In this document: piece after piece, positions 28,098 through 34,342 of the stretch | Layout: each line of letters opens with the position of its first letter | How positions within the stretch are numbered: position 1 is the first letter of the stretch | Origin: Chara braunii | Lineage: Eukaryota > Streptophyta > Charophyceae > Charales > Characeae | Assembly (NCBI GenBank): GCA_003427395.1 | Contig: BFEA01000070.1 | Coordinates: 1,701,733 to 1,736,074 of the forward strand | DNA: 34,342 nucleotides | Direction of reading: 5' to 3' | Notes under the pieces: generated by a model | The model's input: only the letters and a program-made list of their open reading frames with translations | Told to the model about the DNA's origin: nothing | Database searches by the model: none | Translations under genes and position numbers: made by a program

Positions 28098-28862
28098 CTA
28101 GTTGTCCTCGTATAGATATCTCAACTCCTCTAGACCGACGTACTTATCCTCAACGCCCCTTCGACAATAGTCAATTAGATCGGCAGGCCTTAGGCAATTT
28201 ACCCAGCAAGTCGCGTCGATCAGTCCCCGTAGCGTCTCGTAATCAAGACGCCCCCACCTCGCGCAAACGGCGAAGTAGGCCTCCTTGAACCGAGGCGTTA
28301 ATCCCAACCCGAGTGCATACAACGTATCGTTAACCGCTTTGCTCAGGTTGTTAATGCCTCCATATGCCTGTCCTATTACGAAAGTAGGCAGGGTTCCCCT
28401 CCAGCCCTCTACAGGGTAGATATCTGGTTTCGGGGGTCCTAATACGATGCGCACCAGAGACTGACCCTCTCCTGCAAAACTGCTCAATCGCCGACTTACA
28501 ATGGATTTCGCCAAAACTTCGTACCTCCACCAGACCCTGTTAACGCCAACGAGCGTTAGTCCTATCTCGAGGTCTTGAGTCAAGTCGACTACCAAGTGTC
28601 ATATTGCTTTAACCTGTCGTGCGTCATCCACTCCCCTGTTCTCTCCCCTGTTCTCTAGGAGTACTGTCCACAGGAAGACACTTTCTGCTAACCACGTCCT
28701 CGTGTATCTAATTGGCTTCTTCTCATTCTCGTTTAGGCGCACAGGGAGAGGGACATCAAAACCTAGAGCCGTCTCCCTAGGCTTGACCAGCCTCTTTGCC
28801 CTATAGGAATCGGAGTCACGCTGTAATAGATACGCCCACCACGTATTCGAATCACTCCTCAT
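28098..28862 (-). pseudogene. Cluster gene X3: shortest, most diverged X paralogue, one TGA
   Basis: ATG at 28862 overlaps the end of X2 by 11 nt; TAG lies at 28098. One TGA (28599-28601) interrupts 255 codons. Similarity to X1/X2 is clear around ARQVKAI-stop-HL (X2 GEVKAFLYL), RVWWRYEVLAKSI (X2 IGWGERYLREEI) and GWRGTLPTFVIGQAYGGINN (X2 RRLRTTVPMFVVEELFGGIGG), then WGRLDYETLRGLIDAT (X2 WGDERLQLIELVRSIA). It lacks the acidic C-terminal tail of X1 and X2. Function unknown. Confidence 0.6.
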
Positions 28863-29931
28863 CTCTCTCCATCCTCTCCTGCCCTGCTTGCGCGTATCTA
28901 AGCCCTAAGGTCGACCATCCCACAACAACCCCGTCCTCTTCGTCGACCGCCTCTATCTCATCCTCCGACTCCGAAAACTCGCCGTCATTGTTCGCTTCTG
29001 GCTCAAGGACGTACGTCGGCACTCCTATCCTCTCGTAGTATCGCGTGATCAGGTGTGGAGATATAAGAGCATCGCTCCGCCACGTGTCCCAATCATCTGC
29101 AAAGAGTCACCCCAATGAAGCAACGTACTCGGGCCCGTCTCTAAGCTCTCTGTCCAAAAGTTCCCATACGTGTGATGGTGGGGGGTGCCTCCACTCCGAC
29201 GATGTCACTCGCGACCAATCCTTGTTCGGGGTAGGAGCTATAGACCGTACTAATTCGATGAGTTGGAGCCTCTCGTCTCCCCAGCGCAGTCCTCCTGTCA
29301 AAAGAGAGTAATATTTGTAGCCAGTATCCAAGTCGTTACGGAAGAAAATACTGAGCTCCTGTAGCGTCAGGTAGGACTCCACCAGTCCTCCTATCCCCCC
29401 GAACAGCTCCTCTACTACGAACATTGGTACGGTCGTCCTCAATCGCCTGTTAGAATAAGGGAAGAATCCCGGTTCAGCGATTCGCAGCTCTCCCGAGATC
29501 TCCGTAGCGGGGATCTTCCTAGGCCACCTTCTCACATCCTCCTCCTCGTCCTGCCAAAAAGACTCTATCTCTTCTCGGAGATATCGCTCGCCCCAGCCTA
29601 TGACCGCGCACGATCCCTCGATGACAAGAGATAGAGCATCCTCCTTCGCGGCTTCCGCACTCAAGTACAAAAACGCCTTCACCTCCCCCCAGTGGGCTTG
29701 TGGAAGGGGTCTACCCCTCTTGTCTCTTATCCTATTTAGCTCCCGATAAATCCACAACCATACACCCGGCCTAAAGAGTATCGATCGCCATTCAAAATTA
29801 TTGACGTTCTCGTGGATAGGACGAGCGGGAAGAGTGAACTCCACTAGTTCTCCCTCCACCAACTCTAGGGGTTCATACCCCCACCATTGCACTGTGATGG
29901 GGTACTCCTGCACCACTGTTGGCGACCACAT
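28852..29931 (-). pseudogene. Cluster gene X2: ~359-aa X-family protein, one TGA
   Basis: The open part (29931-29107) gives 274 residues: PLELVEGELVEFTLPARP, WRSILFRPGVWLWIYRELNR, EVKAFLYLSAEAAKEDALSL, VPMFVVEELFGGIGGLVESY and LRWGDERLQLIELVRSIAPT, then WELLDRELRDGPEYVASLG. After TGA (29107-29109) the frame continues LFADDWDTW, HLITRYYERIGVPTYVLEP and an acidic tail (FSESEDEIEAVDEEDG) to TGA 28852-28854. X1 continues in the same way and has Arg at the stop position (SIGRLF), so the stop is a CGA-to-TGA mutation and the true protein is about 359 residues. Start chosen because X1 and X2 align from this Met. Family unknown. Confidence 0.65.
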
Positions 29932-30005
29932 CCGCCTAAGGGATCCCCCCTCAGCGAGCTCGCTCTCTCCGAACGCTCCGCACTCTGTCGCGCCCTCACC
30001 TCTCT

Positions 30006-31079
30006 CTAGGCTCGGAACGAAACTACTAGCCTAGGGAAGTGGATCGCACGTGCATCAGCGTCGTCCTCCTCTATCTCCTCCTCCGACTCGGAGTCTACCC
30101 AGTCGGGCTCCTAGGCCTCCTCGTCATCCTCATCTAGCTCCTCCACTATGTGATACCCCGGTGCCTCGATAACCTTGTAATATCGCGTCAGCTGGTAAAC
30201 AGCTATGAGGGGATCGGCATCACCAGGACCACACCACGAGTCTCATTGCTCCGTGAAGAGTCGGCCTATAGATGTGGTATAGTCAGGCCTTGCTCGAAGC
30301 TCACGGTCCAACAGGTCCCACACATAGGGAGGCGAGGGTTGTCTCCAATCGTAATCCTCGTCCCACCAAGGTCCTCGAGAGGTAGGAGCAATCGACCGGA
30401 TCAACTCTATAAGTTGAATCCCCTCGTCTCCCCACTGCGGACCCGCGGGCACCAGGGAATAATAGATATAGTGGGTATTGAGGTCCCCCCTCGATAAATG
30501 CTCGAGCTCTACAGCGGTAAGATATGCCTCGACCAGCCCTCTTATACCTCTGAACGCCGAGTCGACCACAAATGAGGGGACGGTCCCCCTCAGCCTACAG
30601 CCCGAATGCGGAATGAACCCGTCACAGACAACTCAGAGCTCTCAGGTAATAACGCGGGGAGGAAATTTGTGGAGCTGCGCTATCTCGTCCTGCTCCTCCT
30701 CTTGCCGGAAGGCGTCTACCTCCTCCTGCAGGTATCGTTCGGCCCAACCGACGATCCCGCAAGCTCCCCAGGTCACAAGAGTCAAGGCGGTTTTTTTGGC
30801 CACTTCCCGACTCAGGTACAGATAGGCCTTGACCTCCGCGTATGCAGTCTCAGCGGAACGTTGACCACGCAGACCCTGGCTTCTCTTAAGCTCCCTGTAC
30901 ATCCAGAATCAGGCTCCAGGTCACAGGACGATCGACCTCCACTTGTGTCGGCCGTTGTGCCAGTCTGTGGGTCGAGTCGGTAGTGTGCGCTCCACTAGGT
31001 CTCCTTGTACGAGTTCGAGAGGTTCTACCTCCCAGGCTCGGTCCACTGCATACTCCTCAACAGTCGAAGGTGGCCACAT
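30006..31079 (-). pseudogene. Cluster gene X1: X-family protein with six premature stops
   Basis: A single frame of 358 codons from ATG 31077-31079 to TAG 30006-30008, without frameshifts, homologous to X2 along its whole length (EVEPLELVQGDLVERTLPTR, WMYRELKR, EVKAYLYLSREVAKKTALTL, VPSFVVDSAFRGIRGLVEAY, QWGDEGIQLIELIRSIAPTS, WDLLDRELRARPDY). Premature stops: TGA 30921, TGA 30912, TGA 30642, TGA 30633, TGA 30243 and TAG 30111. X2 has Arg, Trp, Gly, Arg and Trp at the five TGA sites. The tail (VIEAPGYHIVEELDEDDEE, ESEEEIEED) is acidic as in X2. First gene of the cluster. Function unknown. Confidence 0.62.
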
Positions 31080-31279
31080 CCGAGTGATGCAATATAGGAT
31101 TAAAAAAATGTAGGAAAAAAAAAAAAAAAACCTCAAAATCCAAAAAATTTCGACAGCACTTCGCCTCCCCCCGTTGGGATGGGGTTTGGAAGGTCGTCCC
31201 AATGATAAAGGTTGCCTACCTAAGTGCTAACTAAGCCCTAAGGTGACCTGGATATGGAGGGCACGGGATCCCGACTTCA

Positions 31280-31337
31280 GATTGGGCTTACAAACCTTAT
31301 ACTCAAGTTTCCTCGAATATAAGGCGTGTGCCCAATC
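31280..31337 (-). ncRNA. Two-part RNA hairpin with GAAA tetraloop
   Basis: On the minus strand an 8-bp outer stem GATTGGGC/GCCCAATC encloses a small internal loop and a 13-bp inner stem CCTTATATTCGAG/CTTGAGTATAAGG closed by GAAA. The two imperfect positions of the inner stem are G-U wobbles only if the minus strand is the RNA; on the plus strand they would be C-A mismatches. A GNRA loop and wobble pairing point to a structure kept at RNA level. It directly follows the tRNA-like sequence (same strand) and lies about 200 nt before the X1 start. Confidence 0.6.
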
Positions 31338-31398
31338 CGAGGGAATTCAACCTGCTACCCCCTCGAGTATGTCCCTAACCAACGGACCTAGTCCCGTA
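31338..31398 (-). ncRNA. tRNA-like sequence (SINE head or tRNA relic)
   Basis: Pol III internal promoter boxes are visible on the minus strand: A box TAGGTCCGTTGG (31379-31390) and B box GGTTGAATTCC (31342-31352), at tRNA-like spacing. A D-arm GTCC/GGAC can pair around GTTGGTTAG. The acceptor stem does not pair and the anticodon arm is irregular, so this is not a working tRNA gene. Most likely it is the 5' head of a tRNA-derived SINE that continues into the hairpin at 31280-31337 and ends near the T16 run (31114-31130 on the plus strand as A). Confidence 0.58.
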
Positions 31399-32835
31399 AA
31401 CAGAAACCAGAAATAGAATTTGTACGCACTCTCTTTTCGAATTTTTAAGCCATTTCTTTAATTTTGAGAATTTTTAATAGTTTTAATTAACAAAAATTCA
31501 AGAAAAGTCAGAAGGACACTCTTCCTCGCCTTCAACTCATAGCCGAAGTAACAAAAATGCAATAAAGGCGAGGTGTAAGGCCTAACTGCTTGGATTTTTC
31601 CTAAATTTTTATCAATTAATTGACCACAAAAATAGTTTTAATTGAGTAAAATTATCGTCCTTCGTATCCGATCTTAGGGAAGATAAAACAAACCTTACCC
31701 AAAATTAAACAGGTCTAGTACCCCTTTCAACGGATGGGCGCACTGCTCCCGGGCAGTTCGTGCTGATATATGCTGGATCAGACTGTAGCCTCGTCCTCTT
31801 TGGACTGTGCCGTGCCCATATCGGATCGGTCCTGCGAAGTGCGCTTTGCATTATTCCTGGTGTGAGTGATGAGCTTGGGGAGACAAGTAGCTGTAGAATC
31901 TGCTAGCAACCAGGCATGTCGAGAGCGTGACGGAGAAGGAAGGTTGGGACTCGAGAGAAGAAGGTTGTGAGATAGAGGGAAGGTGGGGAGATGATGTTGT
32001 TTCAGGCTGAAGATGCCTGCTAGGTTATGGTCCTTTTGGGTTGATTGCCTCCTGAAGAGACTTAGACACGCACCAAGTTGAAACGCGTTGAGGGCTTGCA
32101 TGGTTTTTTGTGCGGTGTTTGGCAGGGAACGGTGTTATAATCTTCTCGGCCCCCCGTGGAACAGATCTTACTGTGTGTACTTAACTTGGCATCTTCTTCT
32201 TCGTCGTCTTTCCTTTTTTTTTTCAAGTCCAGGTTGTTGTAGAGGCCGGGTTCCAGACATGACAGTTGCCGTCATGAGTCGACCATTTTTTGTTTATCCT
32301 GACACTTCATTTATGAGACCACCTCCCTACCCTTCCTCTCATCAATCCTCCTGGCGCGCCCCTACTCCCACTATCCTACCTTAGTGTTAATCACTCAGGA
32401 CTATCACACTCTACCATCTCAGGGGGTGACTTTGACCGAACAGCGGTTACAGGCACCAGCTCTAGGCAGATATCCCCACCCAGCCCTACTTGAAGCATGA
32501 TCTGACGAGCCTTGTCGTACGGGTACTTTGGACGCCAAGCTCAAGCAATCTTTCTATCAGTCCCATATAGTACCTGAACCCCTCAAGTGTATCACTGACC
32601 TCATCTGATACCCCCCCCAGACCCAGATCTAGCCTATGGCACCCTTAGAGGGGACTTGGCGTCCCTGATAGTTGATTTGTACAGATAACCCCGGGGTTCC
32701 CATTTTCTAATTTAGCAGATGCACAGTTCACCACTCTGCCCATCTACCTCACAATTCACCAGACCCCTTTTTCCTGAGTTACCACAACTAAGCAGTTCTA
32801 TGCTATCTCCAGCAGGAACACAGCCGTATGCTGCC
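31399..32835. other. Unassigned stretch, AT-rich then mixed
   Basis: 31400-31720 is AT-rich and gene-free. A minus-strand ORF at 31778-32101 (Ser/Leu/His-rich) and a plus-strand ORF at 32088-32384 show no domain. From 32400 the sequence is C-rich with no supported gene. No LTR ends were found although the cluster to the left might be expected to begin near here. Confidence 0.4.
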
Positions 32836-32905
32836 CTGACCGAACCTCCAGATGCTGCTGCAGCATTCTCTAGACCCCACCTAATCGAGTTGTTGTAGAC
32901 CTGAC
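32836..32905 (+). repeat. 70-bp direct repeat, copy 1
   Basis: ACCGAACCTCCAGATGCTGC ... TCTAGACCCCACCTAA; the partner copy is 440 bp to the right (33276-33345). Confidence 0.72.
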
Positions 32906-32911
32906 AGTTCT

Positions 32912-32915
<4 letters not shown>

Positions 32916-32944
<29 letters not shown>
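32916..32944. repeat. T29 tract with a ~100-bp imperfect duplication after it
   Basis: After T29, segments around 32945-32990 and 33047-33090 share GAGAAA/CCTGCCAG-ATT/CTGG, an old tandem duplication of about 100 bp. Confidence 0.6.
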
Positions 32945-33275
32945 CAGAGAAACAATCCTGCCAGCATTGATTACCCTGGAATACAGGGGATTGACTGAGC
33001 AGGGCATTTGGAAAAAACTTAGGGGGTGATTTTTTAGAACAATAATCGGAGAAAACCTGCCAGTATTAACTGCTCTGGGCTCCAGAACCAAACCAGTCGT
33101 CCCTAATCTGAAGACGCCATGGGCAGGCGAGTAGCAGGAGTCCAGCTGATCCTCTTCCCCTTCTATATCTCTTCATCTGATCAGGGTCCGGGAGGAGCCA
33201 CCGGGCGGCACCAGTGGGTCCTCCCGTCACCCAATCCTTCCTCGAACAGTCCTATCCTATTCTCAATAGGAAGAC

Positions 33276-33345
33276 AGGACCGGACCTCCAGATCCTGCTA
33301 AGGCATCGTCTAGACCCTGCCTAAACTGTATCACAATCGTACTAG
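33276..33345 (+). repeat. 70-bp direct repeat, copy 2
   Basis: ACCGGACCTCCAGATCCTGC ... TCTAGACCCTGCCTAA, diverged from copy 1 by roughly one base in six. Confidence 0.72.
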
Positions 33346-33439
33346 TTCTCTCTTTTTCATGCCCGTGGATTGTGAGTATAATTCCGTAATCCTCCTGTGT
33401 AAGAGTTGAGCCATTCAGTGTATGTATGTATGGTAGGCC

Positions 33440-33540
33440 TATCTGTGCTAGAAACCCAACAGCAAAGTCCCAAGCCAGACTCGAACCCAAGCTCACTGTC
33501 GTCTAACAGCTATGCTCAACCATATGTGCTACAGTTTCAG
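33440..33540 (-). ncRNA. tRNA-like Pol III promoter relic (SINE head)
   Basis: Minus strand A box TAGCACATATGG (33520-33531) and B box GGTTCGAGTCT (33477-33487), 32 nt apart, both near consensus. Between them an anticodon-arm-like GCTGT/ACAGT stem can form with a 6-nt loop. The acceptor stem does not pair, so it is not a functional tRNA; a tRNA-derived SINE head is the best explanation. It is not obviously the same family as 31338-31398. Confidence 0.55.
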
Positions 33541-33705
33541 ATGGTACAGATATGGGATGTGCCAGAGTGGGGAAATCATCCGAACAGCCTATGGACCAAG
33601 AACGTCAGGCAAGGCACTCATAGTCAAGACCCCGACTCACAATAACCCTGCACTGAACCCCTTGTGTAAGGTTCACCTTCGATTTCTGTGGAGTTGCAAC
33701 CTGGT

Positions 33706-33800
33706 GTGGCCAAGCAGAGCAGTCGAGGAAGATGCAGCGCATGTAACCAAGCAGAGCGATGGAGGAAGGTCCAGCGCAGTGTAACCAAACAGTTGATGAA
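33706..33800. repeat. 37/38-bp tandem repeat, about 2.5 copies
   Basis: Units start GT(G/A)(G/A)CCAAGCAGAGC at 33706 and 33743, and GTAACCAAACAG at 33781. A 26-bp duplication (CCAAACAGTTGATGAAACC) follows at about 33785-33830. Confidence 0.8.
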
Positions 33801-34036
33801 ACCCTGGACTCCAAACAGTTGATGAAACCAGAAAAAGGTGAAGCACAATTGTGCGCCTTCCCTCCCTAGATAACATGCAAGGATCAGTGCAAGAAACCGC
33901 GCAGAGAACAGTGAGTTCTCACTGGCTATGGCCTCACTCCCTCTCTCCTCAAGCGGCGTTGGAAACAGCACCCTTTTTTCTTTTTCTTTCTTCGTCTCAC
34001 GACTTCCTTCTTCACGCTTCATTTACTTTTCCTCTC

Positions 34037-34257
34037 CTGCAGTCCTTGAGAGACCTGTGTATATCATTTCAACTGCTTTTCCACCTGCGTGCTGCCGCCC
34101 AATCTAGTGCGCTGTCTGCGCTGATACCGCAAAAACGGTTCCATCTGTGGGCCGCACTCAAGATCCAAGTCACACCAGCAAGATCCACACAATACGAGTA
34201 CACACAGCACTCAATTACAACTTGAAATGATATACACAGGTCTCTCAAGGACTGCAG
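34037..34257. mobile_element. Perfect 36-bp inverted repeat enclosing 149 bp
   Basis: The left arm starts CTGCAGTCCTTGAGAGACCT (34037-34072) and the right arm (34222-34257) is its exact complement over 36 bp. No duplication is seen at the flanks. The interior is non-coding. Likely a MITE/foldback element or a recent inverted duplication; the perfect match indicates youth compared with the rest of the window. Confidence 0.78.
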
Positions 34258-34282
34258 CGATGACCACCAGCAACAACGACCA

Positions 34283-34287
<5 letters not shown>

Positions 34288-34342
<55 letters not shown>
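34288..34342. repeat. (TC)n microsatellite running off the window edge
   Basis: At least 55 bp of TC/CT repeat, continuing past the right edge. Confidence 0.97.

Noticed and set aside
25104-31079. Variant code in which TGA encodes Trp
   Set aside because: Three in-frame TGAs face Trp in a paralogue, but at least three others face Arg, one Gly and one Leu. TGG is used freely for Trp, and Y1, Z2 and the coiled-coil gene end at TGA in sensible places. C-to-T decay explains the pattern better.
25104-31079. Bacterial or organellar operon with Shine-Dalgarno sites
   Set aside because: Purine-rich sequences precede X3, Y1 and V, but X1, X2, Y2, Z1, U and gag have none. No bacterial gene family is recognised and the flanks are eukaryotic repeats.
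31338-31398. Functional tRNA gene
   Set aside because: A and B boxes are present but the acceptor stem does not pair and the anticodon loop is not 7 nt.

Overview
The window looks like nuclear DNA from a large, repeat-choked plant-type (streptophyte) genome. Support for this: a degenerate U6 snRNA copy, two decayed LINE retrotransposons with APE-type endonuclease, RT and zf-RVT regions, plant-style splice sites, miniature DNA transposons with clean target-site duplications, microsatellites, many 18-40 nt poly-A/T tracts and a broken trihelix-type DNA-binding gene. The trihelix relic and the retroelement style remind me of charophyte algae such as Chara; that is an impression from memory, not something the sequence proves. 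No intact, clearly host-functional gene was found.

Layout. 1-1460: U6-like relic, a 109-bp tandem repeat and an AG microsatellite. 1460-3385: a 5'-truncated minus-strand LINE with its poly(A). 3411-7442: an AT-richer plus-strand block with a decayed Ulp1/C48 SUMO-protease-like gene, then charged and helical ORFs of unknown function that may belong to one gene or transposon. 7574-9600: AT-rich, no genes seen. 9745-10909: trihelix-like pseudogene (minus). 11525-11865: hAT-like MITE. 13740-18260: second, longer decayed LINE (minus). 18260-23470: patchwork of short repeats, including a six-copy dispersed repeat with a palindromic core, two foldback elements and two related Harbinger-like elements, the second of which cuts the end of a gag gene.

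23106-31079 is the most unusual part. Eleven ORFs all lie on the minus strand. In transcription order they are three copies of one ~255-360 aa family (X1, X2, X3), two copies of a second family (Y1, Y2), a coiled-coil protein, an unassigned protein (V), two copies of a third family (Z1, Z2), a small protein (U), a 26-bp tandem repeat and a retrotransposon gag-like protein. Several neighbours are only 2-16 nt apart and X2/X3 overlap by 11 nt. Y2 carries a short cassette also present near the end of gag, which ties the block to the gag gene. A tRNA-like sequence and an RNA hairpin with a GAAA tetraloop lie just upstream. I recognise none of the X, Y, Z, V or U families. My inference is a captured or endogenised multi-gene element (very large retroelement or virus-like) that is now decaying.

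Across the window, premature stops in otherwise continuous frames are mostly explained by single C-to-T changes on one strand or the other (Arg CGA or Trp TGG to TGA, Gln CAA/CAG to TAA/TAG). Paralogue comparison inside the cluster shows this directly. It suggests silencing-linked cytosine deamination rather than a variant genetic code.

31400-34342 has no recognised gene. It holds duplicated segments, a second tRNA-like Pol III promoter relic, a perfect 36-bp inverted repeat and a terminal CT microsatellite.
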